A DNA stretch of 64,000 nt from Maridesulfovibrio sp. (GTDB lineage: Bacteria; Desulfobacterota; Desulfovibrionia; Desulfovibrionales; Desulfovibrionaceae). Location of the stretch: assembly GCF_963678865.1 (NCBI RefSeq), contig NZ_OY787459.1:2012501-2076500 (forward strand), written 5' to 3'. Within the stretch, counting starts at the first letter, position 1; the number at the start of each line of letters is the position of its first letter. The notes beneath the pieces were generated by a model. That model was not told the DNA's origin and did no database searches. It worked only from the letters and a program-made list of their open reading frames with translations. This document shows, one piece after another, positions 15,922 through 25,069 of this stretch. The position numbers were made by a program, and so were the translations under genes.

Positions 15922-16811
15922 TACGCCTAGCCCTGCACGGGATCGGAACAGCTCTAGCAGAAGCCGGAAACAATGTAGATACCTCCGATCTGAATTCATA
16001 TTTTGCTCCCCGCCGTTTACGCAGGGTGGACCACTTCACACGCATGACCATGCTGGCCGGGTGTCGCGCCCTGCATGACGCAGCCGGAACAGAACAAAAA
16101 GACCTCAAGACCGCACTCCCCCTGCCCGAGAACATGGGTATTGTTGTCAGTACCGGATTCGGCCCCTCGCAAACCACTTTTGAATTTCTGGATTCCATAA
16201 TAGACCACGGAGCAGACTGTGCCTCACCGCTGTCATTTTCCCACTCGGTACATAATATCCCGGCAGCGACCATGAGTATTTTCCTGAACAACCCCAAGCC
16301 CAACACCACTATCTGCCAACTGCACGGCCCCTTAATGACCGGGTTGCAGACATCCGCATGCTGGCTGGCAGAAGAAAGAGTCCAGAAGGTGTTGCTTGGC
16401 GTCGTGGATGAAAAAACTCCCCTGCTCGAAGATAACTCCCGCCGATTGCTGGACCGTAAGGCCCCCCGGTGTAAACATCTTCCTGTCGGAGAAGGAGCGT
16501 GCTTTTTTCTGCTTAGTGCAGTTGAAAATGGTGCCGAAGCAAAATACGGAACATTGGAAATGGAGAATCTTTCCCCGCAGGAACTGCAGGAAACAGGATT
16601 ACCCGGTCGGGTCCTTGCCCCAGCCCGCATACTGCCCAGACTGGAAAACCTTCACCTTAGAGCTACGGCCACACAACAGGCAGACACGCCTTGCGCTGCC
16701 GGACCGGAACTTGCCTTTGCCGCGATTCAGGCTATGGACAAAGGAGAAAGCTGCTGCATTGAGCAATGCGGAAACAATTTCGGGCTTATCACCGTAAAAC
16801 CACAAGGCTGA
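15918..16811 (+). CDS. KS-like chain-length-factor partner, Cys replaced by Gln
   Basis: A 297-aa protein of the ketosynthase-like fold, about 100 residues shorter than a full KS. Aligning TICQLHG (132-138) with the NACSSG active site of its neighbour puts Gln134 at the catalytic Cys position, the replacement known in chain-length factors of type II polyketide synthases. The C-terminal His and Lys motifs are missing, although FGLITVKP at the end resembles the last KS strand. It is translationally coupled to the third KS (15918 overlaps its stop). It probably forms a heterodimer with it and sets chain length. It could alternatively be a decayed KS, but the uninterrupted frame and coupling argue against that. 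Confidence 0.78.
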   Translation: MIRLALHGIGTALAEAGNNVDTSDLNSYFAPRRLRRVDHFTRMTMLAGCRALHDAAGTEQKDLKTALPLPENMGIVVSTGFGPSQTTFEFLDSIIDHGADCASPLSFSHSVHNIPAATMSIFLNNPKPNTTICQLHGPLMTGLQTSACWLAEERVQKVLLGVVDEKTPLLEDNSRRLLDRKAPRCKHLPVGEGACFFLLSAVENGAEAKYGTLEMENLSPQELQETGLPGRVLAPARILPRLENLHLRATATQQADTPCAAGPELAFAAIQAMDKGESCCIEQCGNNFGLITVKPQG

Positions 16812-16814
16812 CCC

Positions 16815-17975
16815 ATGACTGCAAAGCTGTCACTTACTGCGCAGGACATAGCGGAAATGATCTCGTCAACGCTACTTGCGGAAATGGATTACAGCCGGAA
16901 GCTGGAATTTTGCACAGGGCAGTCCCTGGCCGGAGATTTTATACCCCTTAATACGATCTTTCAGGACCCGGAAAGAATTCTTGAACGGATCGGAATGCAG
17001 TTCGGTATTGAATCATCACAACTGGCGGGTAAAGACATTAACCTGATGGCGGAACTGATCCTGAATCAAACAGGAGGCAGGCCTTGCCGGGTAACATTTT
17101 TCACATCCGGCAGCACCGGCACACCGGTTCCTGCAGCATCGAACTTCACCGACCTTGAACAGGAAATCCATTCTCTTGCAAGTATCTTCCCGGATCGCAG
17201 GCGGGTGGTCAGCTTTGTGCCCCGGCACCATATTTACGGATTCCTGTTTTCTATCCTGCTCCCCAAAGCACTGGGGGTGCCGAAAGAATACAGCCCTCCC
17301 CTGCCCGGCATGGAGCAGATAAAAAAAATGCGCAACGGCGACCTGATCATTGCCTTCCCGCTGCTCTGGAAAAAGCTTGAAAATCTGGACGGAGTCTTCC
17401 CTGAAAATGTATTCGGGGTGACTTCAACCGGGCCATGTCCGGCAGAAACAATTACTGGCCTGCAGGCACAGGGGCTGGCCCGCATGACAGAAGTCTACGG
17501 TTCATCAGAGACAGGCGGAGTTGGATTTCGTCATGACCCTTCGGGCATGTATACCCTGCTGAGCCACTGGAAAAAAACAGGGGACTCCACCATCGAACGG
17601 ACTTCGGCAACGGGAGACAAACAACAGCATGTCCTGCAGGATCATCTCGAATGGCAGGGAGCCCGGTTCCGACCGCTTAAACGGGCCGACAAAGCCGTAC
17701 AGGTTGGGGGGATAAACGTTTATCCGGCACGGGTGGAAAATTTCTTCAGAGAATTACCTCAGGTCAGGGATTGTTGCGTAAGGCTCATGAGAGCAGATGA
17801 AGGGGAAAGATTAAAGATTTTTATAGTTCCGGCCTCTGAGAAAGAAAACGCAGCCCTTGAAAAAGAGCTGCGTAATCTGGCGATTGATAAACTTTCCCAT
17901 CACGAAAAACCCGGAAAATATAATTTCGGACCAAGCCTGCCCGTGTCAAATATTGGTAAGCTCAGCGACTGGTAA
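16815..17975 (+). CDS. adenylate-forming acyl ligase (aryl-polyene AMP-ligase type)
   Basis: A 386-aa member of the ANL superfamily, shorter than the usual 500. It has the ATP-binding loop FFTSGSTGTPVP (about 95-106), the VYGSSETGGVG motif (about 231-241), the hinge-region RADKAVQVGGINVYP (about 295-309) and a C-terminal SNIGKLSDW that carries the catalytic Lys of the A10 motif. The N-terminal region before the loop is short, as in the ligases of aryl-polyene loci that activate a starter acid and load it on ACP. The natural acid is unknown; no ammonia lyase for an aryl starter is in the window. It is the last gene of the + strand locus and ends two bases from a convergent gene. Confidence 0.85.
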   Translation: MTAKLSLTAQDIAEMISSTLLAEMDYSRKLEFCTGQSLAGDFIPLNTIFQDPERILERIGMQFGIESSQLAGKDINLMAELILNQTGGRPCRVTFFTSGSTGTPVPAASNFTDLEQEIHSLASIFPDRRRVVSFVPRHHIYGFLFSILLPKALGVPKEYSPPLPGMEQIKKMRNGDLIIAFPLLWKKLENLDGVFPENVFGVTSTGPCPAETITGLQAQGLARMTEVYGSSETGGVGFRHDPSGMYTLLSHWKKTGDSTIERTSATGDKQQHVLQDHLEWQGARFRPLKRADKAVQVGGINVYPARVENFFRELPQVRDCCVRLMRADEGERLKIFIVPASEKENAALEKELRNLAIDKLSHHEKPGKYNFGPSLPVSNIGKLSDW

Positions 17976-17977
17976 AA

Positions 17978-18844
17978 TCAGACTGAACAAATCAGCCCCT
18001 TGGATAAATTATCCAGTTGCGGCAGGAACGGCGAACTACTGATTTCATAATTCGCAAAATCCACATAAGACGGCTCCGCGTCAGGGGTTACACTTATTTC
18101 AACCCCCTGCTTATCGAAAAGGATACGCATGGGCACCATCTCCCGCTCACTTTCGGAACATAGGGATTCCCGGCATTCGGGGACGAATACGAACTCCTTA
18201 CCCGAATAATGGCGGGCGGTAATCATACTCAAGGTAGTGCTCACTGCTGCAACCTGTCCCTGATCATCAAAGACAAGTGAATTGGAATCACCGTTGATGC
18301 CCACGGCATCGGAATCATAAGCCGTTATTCTGCCTACGGGCGTATCCAGCGGAGTCGGCTCGGCAGGCTCAAGGGAACGGAGATGACCGTCCCGGCTGAA
18401 GCTGGCTCCGATGCGGGTCTTGATCACTCCAGCCGGAGTTTGAACGCTTAAGGTTTCATCCGGCCAGAGAGTCATGGAGCGCAATGCTCCATCCTCATAA
18501 AAACAAAGACTGATAACTTTTGCGGTCAGCGGACCTGCCGGAGAATCAAAGGTCAGCGGATCTGCCAACTTCCCTTCATCTTCCTGACTCCAATACCCGG
18601 AAAGTTTCCCGTTGAGCGGGAAAACACGTTTCAGCTTTCCTGATTCATGAAAAGTGACCATTTCAGCTTCAATTATTCCCGCCGGAGTATATACCGGAGT
18701 ACGCTCCTCCAGCGGCAAGGATTTTACATTGCCGTTGCCATAGGTCTGCACTGGCTGCAGAGTCTTGCGGCGTAAATCATCAGTGGAATGCTGGGCCACA
18801 AGTTCTCCGGCCTCAGTGGAATAGACACGTCTCATGGTATTCAC
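17978..18844 (-). CDS. repeat-containing protein coupled to nifV, function unknown
   Basis: A 288-aa protein without signal or TM segments. It has three clear and one or two weaker copies of a pattern of about 50-60 residues built on TPAG-I-A, then DG-LRS plus a Leu/Pro turn (for example TPAGIIEAEMVTFHESGKLK, TPAGVIKTRIGASFSRDGHL, TPVGRITAYDSDA), reminiscent of MORN-like beta repeats. The GTG start at 18844 overlaps the nifV stop (GTGA) and has AGGAGGT six bases upstream, so it is translated from the nifV message. That suggests a role with homocitrate synthesis or nitrogen fixation, but I do not recognise a function. Confidence 0.75.
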   Translation of the reverse strand: MNTMRRVYSTEAGELVAQHSTDDLRRKTLQPVQTYGNGNVKSLPLEERTPVYTPAGIIEAEMVTFHESGKLKRVFPLNGKLSGYWSQEDEGKLADPLTFDSPAGPLTAKVISLCFYEDGALRSMTLWPDETLSVQTPAGVIKTRIGASFSRDGHLRSLEPAEPTPLDTPVGRITAYDSDAVGINGDSNSLVFDDQGQVAAVSTTLSMITARHYSGKEFVFVPECRESLCSESEREMVPMRILFDKQGVEISVTPDAEPSYVDFANYEISSSPFLPQLDNLSKGLICSV

Positions 18845-19947
18845 GAGTAGACCTCCTCATCATTGAGCTTGATAAATTCACTGCGGGTCAAAGGCCGTTC
18901 AAGGCGCAGTGAAAGCTGGCGCACGGCTTCGGTAAGGGTGGAAAGAGAGTCGGTTCCGCAATCAATGCCGTATTCATCAAGGGCATTTCGAACTGCGGCC
19001 CGTCCGCTTTTGCCGCCTACTGCCAGCTTGCGGGCAGTACCAACGGACTCGGGATCGTAAGGTTCAAACAGCTCCGGAGATTTGCTCAGAGCATGGGTGT
19101 GCAATCCTGATTCACAGGCAAAAATGTCGGTGCCGACAACTGCCTTGGTTCGCGGGATAGCAACCTTAGCCGCCTTCCCTACCAGCATGCAGGCTTCTTT
19201 CAATACTGCAGTGGAATACCGGGAACTGCCCTCGCGCAGGGTCAGCCTTGCCACCAGTTCCTCTGTGGCGGCAATGCCGGACCGCTCGCCGATACCGATT
19301 ACGGAACAATCTGCGTAATCGGCCCCGGCTTCAAGGGCGGTGAAAGAGTTGGCCGTAGCCATGCCGAAATCATCGTGGCAGTGTACGGCAATATCAATAT
19401 TAACCTTGTCTTTAAATCTATTGACCAGTTTTTCCATGGCAAGGGGAGTCAGTTGCCCCAGCGAATCCGCAAGCCGGACCCTTGAGGCTCCACAGACCTC
19501 GGCATGCAAAGCCATACTCAGGGAAAAATTTCCGTCAGCACGGGAAATATCCTCAAGCCCGACTGAGATATACTCGAATCCGCAATTCTTGGCAGCCCGC
19601 ACAGCTGCTGCCAGCTTACGCAGTATGGCCTGACGGTCAGACCTTAATCTTTTCTCAATATGCAGGTCTGAAACAGGGACTCCGATATTAATACGATTCA
19701 GTCCCAGTTTGCCTGCAGTCTCAATATCTTTTTCTCTACAGGGCGACCAGACACTGAAGGCTGTCTTTCCCTCAAACGACTTTGCATATGCTGCGAACAG
19801 ATCAAGATCTTCTTGTCCTACCCAACCCAGCTCTATCTCATCCACGCCCATGGCGACGAGAGAGGATGCGATGCGCTTGCGGGTTTCCAGATTGAAATAA
19901 GCCCCGAACAACTGTGCGCCTTCACGCAGGGTGGTATCGATCAACAT
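18841..19947 (-). CDS. nifV: homocitrate synthase NifV
   Basis: Condenses acetyl-CoA with 2-oxoglutarate to homocitrate, the organic ligand of the nitrogenase iron-molybdenum cofactor. The 368-aa protein begins MLIDTTLREGAQ, the catalytic-loop DTTLREG of the isopropylmalate/homocitrate synthase family, and has the metal-binding His pair in AVHCHDDFGMA and the GIGERSG segment. I chose the ATG at 19947, with GGAG eight bases upstream; the frame is open to 20013, but that would begin upstream of the predicted sigma-54 start point. It diverges from nifH across 327 bases of shared regulatory sequence, which supports nifV over leucine or lysine biosynthesis. Confidence 0.92.
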   Translation of the reverse strand: MLIDTTLREGAQLFGAYFNLETRKRIASSLVAMGVDEIELGWVGQEDLDLFAAYAKSFEGKTAFSVWSPCREKDIETAGKLGLNRINIGVPVSDLHIEKRLRSDRQAILRKLAAAVRAAKNCGFEYISVGLEDISRADGNFSLSMALHAEVCGASRVRLADSLGQLTPLAMEKLVNRFKDKVNIDIAVHCHDDFGMATANSFTALEAGADYADCSVIGIGERSGIAATEELVARLTLREGSSRYSTAVLKEACMLVGKAAKVAIPRTKAVVGTDIFACESGLHTHALSKSPELFEPYDPESVGTARKLAVGGKSGRAAVRNALDEYGIDCGTDSLSTLTEAVRQLSLRLERPLTRSEFIKLNDEEVYS

Positions 19948-19990
19948 AGTTAATGCTCCAAATGGATTTAATAAGTTCAAAATCCATAAA

Positions 19991-20005
19991 GCATTATTGA
20001 TGCCA
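19991..20005 (-). promoter_or_regulatory. candidate sigma-54 promoter of nifV
   Basis: Read on the minus strand the site is TGGCAT-N5-ATGC, with GG and GC ten bases apart as sigma-54 requires. The -12 half is weaker than consensus. It predicts a start near 19979, giving a leader of about 32 bases before the nifV ATG. Confidence 0.5.
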
Positions 20006-20082
20006 AAACTCACCGTCCGCCTATCTACCTTAATTTATATAAAATACTCTTCTATCTGCCCTTCCTGCACAACCTGCAAAAA

Positions 20083-20096
20083 TGTAATTTCCTACA
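20083..20096. promoter_or_regulatory. candidate activator site shared by nifV and nifH (TGT-N8-ACA)
   Basis: TGTAATTTCCTACA lies about 137-150 bases upstream of the predicted nifH start point and 104-117 upstream of the nifV one, the usual distance for an enhancer site of a sigma-54 activator. A related 14-mer (11 of 14 identical) lies upstream of the nifA-type gene at 33977. The spacing of eight differs from the classical NifA site TGT-N10-ACA, of which I find none here. Confidence 0.45.
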
Positions 20097-20145
20097 ATTT
20101 TGTACTCGTAAATCGAAGTAATCTACATTTTTAGTAGTTTCTTAA

Positions 20146-21102
<957 letters not shown>

Positions 21103-21150
21103 TACTACTTTCCACACCTCCTTAAAAAGCGGCGAGCCCCGACATAAGCA

Positions 21151-21197
21151 CCAAGGTTCTTAAGACCTTTTAAAAAAAGGTCTTAAGCCGCCGGAGG
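21151..21197. repeat. terminator-like interspersed repeat, copy 1 (nifH/nifI1 gap)
   Basis: A 13-bp perfect hairpin (21159-21171 with 21175-21187, three-base loop) of the form CTTAAGACCTTTT / AAAAGGTCTTAAG, followed by GCCGCCGGAGG. The same order of elements recurs at 44955-45024 in an unrelated operon, so it is an interspersed element. Its place between nifH and nifI1 suggests partial termination or mRNA end protection. Confidence 0.75.
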
Positions 21198-21262
21198 AAA
21201 ACCCATCTATTCTAAATGCGCGCAGCGCAACAAATTCCACAGCAGAGCAAGGAGACAAACAA

Positions 21263-21610
21263 ATGATGATCATGGTGAGAGCAATCGTAAGACCGGAAAA
21301 AGCGGATGATGTACTGGCCGCACTCATGGACAACGGCTACCCCGCTGTAACCAAATACTCCGTAGCCGGCCGCGGTAAACAGCGCGGCATCAAAATCGGC
21401 GAAGTAACCTACGACGAAATCCCCAAAACCATGCTCATGAGCGTGGTCAAAGCCGAAGACAAGGACTTCGTAATCAACACCATTATGGACGCAGCCCGCT
21501 CCGGCACCAAGGGTGCTTTCGGTGACGGTAAGATCTTCGTAACCGATGTTGAAGACGTCTACACCATCAGCTCCGGTATCAATGAAGCGGCTCCGGTTGA
21601 GGAGGCTTAG
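21263..21610 (+). CDS. nifI1: nitrogen regulatory PII-like protein NifI1
   Basis: A 115-aa GlnB/PII-family protein. In archaea and anaerobic bacteria NifI1 and NifI2 form a complex that binds NifDK and switches off nitrogenase activity when ammonium appears, sensing 2-oxoglutarate and ATP. Visible features are the N-terminal MVRAIVRPEKADDVLAAL, the T-loop region RGKQRGIKIGEVTYDEIPK, which differs from ordinary GlnB, and KGAFGDGKIFV near the end. The position between nifH and nifD, directly before its partner gene (one base gap), is diagnostic of the NifI type. GGAG lies upstream of the ATG. Confidence 0.95.
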   Translation: MMIMVRAIVRPEKADDVLAALMDNGYPAVTKYSVAGRGKQRGIKIGEVTYDEIPKTMLMSVVKAEDKDFVINTIMDAARSGTKGAFGDGKIFVTDVEDVYTISSGINEAAPVEEA

Positions 21611-21611
21611 C

Positions 21612-21986
21612 ATGAAGGAAATCATCGCAGTTGTGCGGATGGATATGATGAACCGCACCAAAAAAGCCCTCACCGAAGCAGGCATCGATGCTTTCTTCGC
21701 CCACGAGGCCCAGGGACGCGGAAAAGGTTTCGTCAACCCGGCAGTTCTTGAAGGGGTTGAATCAGGATACGAAGAAGCCGCAGCCGTCCTCGGCGAAAAA
21801 GGTAAACTCTATCCCAAACGCGTCCTTACCGCAGTTGTTCCTGAGGAATCAGTGGACGAAGTAATAGCTGAAATTATCAAGGTCAACAAATCCGGCAAAC
21901 CCGGAGACGGCAAAATATTCGTCTGCCCCGTTGGCGATGCAGTCAGAGTCAGAACCGGAGAAACAGGCGCGAAGTCCATCGCCTAA
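21612..21986 (+). CDS. nifI2: nitrogen regulatory PII-like protein NifI2
   Basis: A 124-aa PII-family protein, the partner of NifI1 in post-translational nitrogenase control. It begins MKEIIAVVRMDMMNRTKKAL, has the GRGKGF T-loop region and the GKPGDGKIFVCPV C-terminal motif. The ATG at 21612 has GAGGAGG six bases upstream, and this ribosome site lies within the end of nifI1. The frame is open 66 bases further upstream inside nifI1, but that version has no support. The C-terminal half of the sequence is more standard than its longer T-loop region. Confidence 0.95.
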   Translation: MKEIIAVVRMDMMNRTKKALTEAGIDAFFAHEAQGRGKGFVNPAVLEGVESGYEEAAAVLGEKGKLYPKRVLTAVVPEESVDEVIAEIIKVNKSGKPGDGKIFVCPVGDAVRVRTGETGAKSIA

Positions 21987-22007
21987 CCACTCAAGGAGAC
22001 AGAAATC

Positions 22008-23642
22008 ATGAGTAAGACAAAAGTGGTGCAGTGGGACCCGGCGGACATCAAGGAAGAACTTCTGAAGAAGTATCCGCCCAAAGTAGCCCGCAAGCGCGCC
22101 AAACAGATAATGATCAATGAAGCGACTGAAAGCGAAACACCGCCCGAAATCGTCGCCAACGTAAGAACTATTCCCGGTATCATCACCATGCGCGGCTGCA
22201 CATACGCAGGCTGTAAGGGCGTTATCATGGGCCCCACCCGCGACATCGTGAACATTACCCACGGCCCGATCGGCTGCGGATTCTATTCCTGGCTGACCCG
22301 CCGTAACCAGACCTCTGCCGGTCCGGACGGTGAAAACTACATGACCTACTGCTTCTCCACGGACATGCAGGATCAGGACATCATCTTCGGCGGTGAAAAA
22401 AAGCTCGAAGCAGCCATTCAGGAAGCATATGACCTCTTTCACCCCAAAGGCATCTGCGTCTTCTCCACCTGTCCTGTTGGACTGATCGGTGACGATGTGC
22501 ATGCCGTGGCAAGAAAAATGAAAGCAAAATTCGGAGACTGCAACGTCTTTGCCTTCTCCTGTGAAGGTTACAAGGGTGTTTCCCAGTCTGCCGGTCACCA
22601 TATCGCCAACAACCAGGTCTTCACCCATCTTGTGGGCGAAAACAAAGAGCCTCGCACTGAGGAATACAAAATCAACCTGCTCGGTGAATATAACATCGGC
22701 GGTGACGGTTTTGAGATTGACCGTATCTTAAAGAAATGCGGCATCACCAACCTCGCAACCTTTTCCGGCAACTCGACTTATGACCAGTTTGCTTCTGCGC
22801 AGCATGCAGACCTTAGCTGTGTAATGTGTCACCGCTCCATCAACTACGTAGCTGACATGCTGGAAACCAAATACGGTATCCCCTGGATCAAGGTAAACTT
22901 CATCGGCGCGGAATCAACTGCCAAGTCCCTGCGTAAAATCGGTGAATACTTCGGTGACAAAAAACTTATCGACAAAATCGAAGAAGTAATCGCCGAGGAA
23001 ATGCCGGAAGTAAAAGCCACTGCTGAAGATGTACGTTCCCGTACTGAAGGCAAGACCGCAATGCTCTTCGTTGGTGGCTCCCGTGCACACCACTATCAGG
23101 ACCTGTTTAATGAAATGGGCATGAAGACCCTTTCCGCAGGTTACGAATTCGGTCACCGCGATGACTACGAAGGTCGCCGCGTAATCCCGGACATCAAAGT
23201 GGACGCTGACTCCCGTAACATTGAAGAAATCGAAGTTGAAGCAGATCCAGAACTCTACAAACCGCGCAAAACTGACGGTGAATTGAAAGCACTCGAAGAT
23301 GCCGGTTATGAATTCAAGCACTATGAAGGTCTCAACCCTGACATGGACAAAGGCACCATCATTATTGACGACCTGAACCAGTACGAAGCTGAGAAGCTGG
23401 TGGAAATACTCAAGCCTGATCTTTTCTGTGCAGGTATCAAGGAAAAATTCTCCATCCAGAAGCTGGGTGTACCCTTGAAACAGCTGCACAGCTACGATTC
23501 CGGCGGTCCCTACGCAGGATTCAAGGGCGCGATCAACTTCTATAAAGAAATCGACCGCCTCGTGGGCAGTAAAGTCTGGAGCTACATGAAGGCCCCTTGG
23601 CAGGAAAACCCGGAACTCACAGCTACTTTCGTGTGGGAATAA
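22008..23642 (+). CDS. nifD: nitrogenase molybdenum-iron protein alpha chain NifD
   Basis: A 544-aa subunit that holds the FeMo cofactor. P-cluster ligands are Cys64 (RGC), Cys90 (GPIGC) and Cys155 (FSTCPVG). Cofactor ligands are Cys274 (VMCHRSINY) and His494 (KQLHSYD); the nearby AGHH carries the His that lines the cofactor in the classical enzyme. Residues about 388-445 form an acidic insertion absent from the aerobic, Azotobacter-type chain but typical of Clostridium-like and other anaerobe enzymes. Ligand spacing and Mo-type motifs favour a molybdenum over an Anf or Vnf enzyme. It is 21 bases from nifI2 and 12 from nifK. Confidence 0.97.
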   Translation: MSKTKVVQWDPADIKEELLKKYPPKVARKRAKQIMINEATESETPPEIVANVRTIPGIITMRGCTYAGCKGVIMGPTRDIVNITHGPIGCGFYSWLTRRNQTSAGPDGENYMTYCFSTDMQDQDIIFGGEKKLEAAIQEAYDLFHPKGICVFSTCPVGLIGDDVHAVARKMKAKFGDCNVFAFSCEGYKGVSQSAGHHIANNQVFTHLVGENKEPRTEEYKINLLGEYNIGGDGFEIDRILKKCGITNLATFSGNSTYDQFASAQHADLSCVMCHRSINYVADMLETKYGIPWIKVNFIGAESTAKSLRKIGEYFGDKKLIDKIEEVIAEEMPEVKATAEDVRSRTEGKTAMLFVGGSRAHHYQDLFNEMGMKTLSAGYEFGHRDDYEGRRVIPDIKVDADSRNIEEIEVEADPELYKPRKTDGELKALEDAGYEFKHYEGLNPDMDKGTIIIDDLNQYEAEKLVEILKPDLFCAGIKEKFSIQKLGVPLKQLHSYDSGGPYAGFKGAINFYKEIDRLVGSKVWSYMKAPWQENPELTATFVWE

Positions 23643-23654
23643 GGAGATTTAGAT

Positions 23655-25028
23655 ATGTTACTCAGACACACACCCACAGAAATAAGTGATCGCAAGACAC
23701 TGGTCATCAACCCGGCTAAGACCTGCCAGCCCATCGGCGCGATGTATGCTGCGCTGGGCATCAAAGGCTGCCTGCCCCACTCTCACGGTTCTCAGGGGTG
23801 TTGCGCCTATCACAGATCCATGCTGACCAGACACTATAAAGAGCCTATTTCCGCAGCAACCAGCTCCTTTACTGAAGGTGCATCGGTTTTCGGCGGTCAG
23901 GCTAACATGCTGCAGGCCATCAACAACATCTTCACGGTTTATGAACCCGAAGTAATCGCCATTCATACAACCTGCCTTTCTGAAACCATTGGTGACGACC
24001 TGAACCAGATCATCACCAAGGCCACCAAGGACGGCAAGATTCCTGAAGGAAAAACTGTATTCGGCGCCCCGACCCCTAGTTACGTAGGTTCGCACGTCAC
24101 CGGTTTCTCCAACATGGTTAAAGCCATGGCCCAGTTGGCTGAGCCTACTACTGAAAAGAACGGCAAAGTCAACATCATCCCCGGCTGGGTGGAACCCTGC
24201 GACATGGAAGAGATCAAGCGTATCTGCTCCATGATCGGCGTGAATATCACCATGTTCCCGGATACCTCCGGCGTTCTAAACGGTCCCCTGAACGGTGAAT
24301 ATAAAATGTTCCCCGACGGCGGCGTAACAATCAAAGAACTCAAGGAAGCCGGACAGGCTACCGGGACCATCGCTCTTGGTGAATGGTGTTCCGCAGACGG
24401 AGCCCGCTGGCTTGATTCCAAGCACAAAGTGCCCTGCACAGTACTGGACATGCCCTTCGGCCTGAAAGCAACTGACCGCTTCATTGACGTACTGCGCACC
24501 GTAGCCGGAGCTTCCATCCCCGAATCCGTTTCCTACGAACGCGGACAGCTGGTGGATATGATCTCCGACATGCATCAGTACTTTTACGGCAAAAAGGTCG
24601 CCATCTTCGGTGATCCTGACCAGCTCATCTCCATGGTGGAATTCCTCCGTTCCATCGATATGTGCCCGGTCTACGTAGTCACCGGTACTCCCGGCAAGAA
24701 GTTCGAAAAACGGATCAAGGAACTTACCGCAGACATGCCTTACGAAGTCAAGGTCAAAGCCAAAGGCGATATGTTCCTCATGCATCAGTGGATCAAGAAC
24801 GAGCCTGTGGACCTGCTCATGGGTAACTCCTACGGTAAGTACATTGCCCGCGATGAAGACATCCCGTTCCTGCGCTGGGGCTTCCCCATCACAGACCGTC
24901 AGGGACACCAGTACTTCCCCACCGTGGGTTACAAGGGCGGCCTGAGGTTGCTCGAAAAGATTCTCGGTCTGCTGCTTGACCGCAAAGACCGCGATGCCCC
25001 CGAAGAAAAATTTGAACTTGTCCTTTAA
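23655..25028 (+). CDS. nifK: nitrogenase molybdenum-iron protein beta chain NifK
   Basis: A 457-aa beta subunit forming the other half of the P-cluster site. Ligands are Cys24 (KTCQPIGA), Cys49 (HGSQGC) and Cys107 (HTTCLSETIGDD). It lacks the roughly 50-residue N-terminal extension of the Azotobacter chain, as in other anaerobe enzymes. The sequence LNGPLNGEYKMFPDGG near residue 205 is characteristic of NifK. The gap to nifD is 12 bases and contains GGAG. The downstream gap carries a perfect hairpin, so the level of later nif products may be lower than that of NifDK. Confidence 0.97.
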   Translation: MLLRHTPTEISDRKTLVINPAKTCQPIGAMYAALGIKGCLPHSHGSQGCCAYHRSMLTRHYKEPISAATSSFTEGASVFGGQANMLQAINNIFTVYEPEVIAIHTTCLSETIGDDLNQIITKATKDGKIPEGKTVFGAPTPSYVGSHVTGFSNMVKAMAQLAEPTTEKNGKVNIIPGWVEPCDMEEIKRICSMIGVNITMFPDTSGVLNGPLNGEYKMFPDGGVTIKELKEAGQATGTIALGEWCSADGARWLDSKHKVPCTVLDMPFGLKATDRFIDVLRTVAGASIPESVSYERGQLVDMISDMHQYFYGKKVAIFGDPDQLISMVEFLRSIDMCPVYVVTGTPGKKFEKRIKELTADMPYEVKVKAKGDMFLMHQWIKNEPVDLLMGNSYGKYIARDEDIPFLRWGFPITDRQGHQYFPTVGYKGGLRLLEKILGLLLDRKDRDAPEEKFELVL

Positions 25029-25040
25029 TACAGACCTTAC

Positions 25041-25069
25041 CCCCTGCGGCAGATCATCTGCCGCAGGGG
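25041..25069. terminator. perfect hairpin between nifK and the NifB paralogue
   Basis: CCCCTGCGGCAGAT at 25041-25054 and its exact complement at 25056-25069 around one base (in practice a 12-bp stem with a five-base loop). It is GC-rich and lacks a T run on the + strand, so full termination is unlikely. Partial attenuation or protection of the nifHDK message end is a plausible role. Confidence 0.55.

Noticed and set aside
15918-16811. Pseudogene of a third-party ketosynthase
   Set aside because: The frame is uninterrupted, coupled to the upstream KS, and the Gln replacement is the one expected for a chain-length factor.
19948-20013. Longer NifV N-terminus from 20013
   Set aside because: It lies upstream of the predicted transcript start and adds residues not found in the family; the ATG at 19947 has a good ribosome site.
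22914-23489. Antisense open frame of 191 codons within nifD
   Set aside because: It is a shadow of the nifD reading frame, with no ribosome site or family similarity; the same holds for many antisense frames in nifH, nifK and the KS genes.
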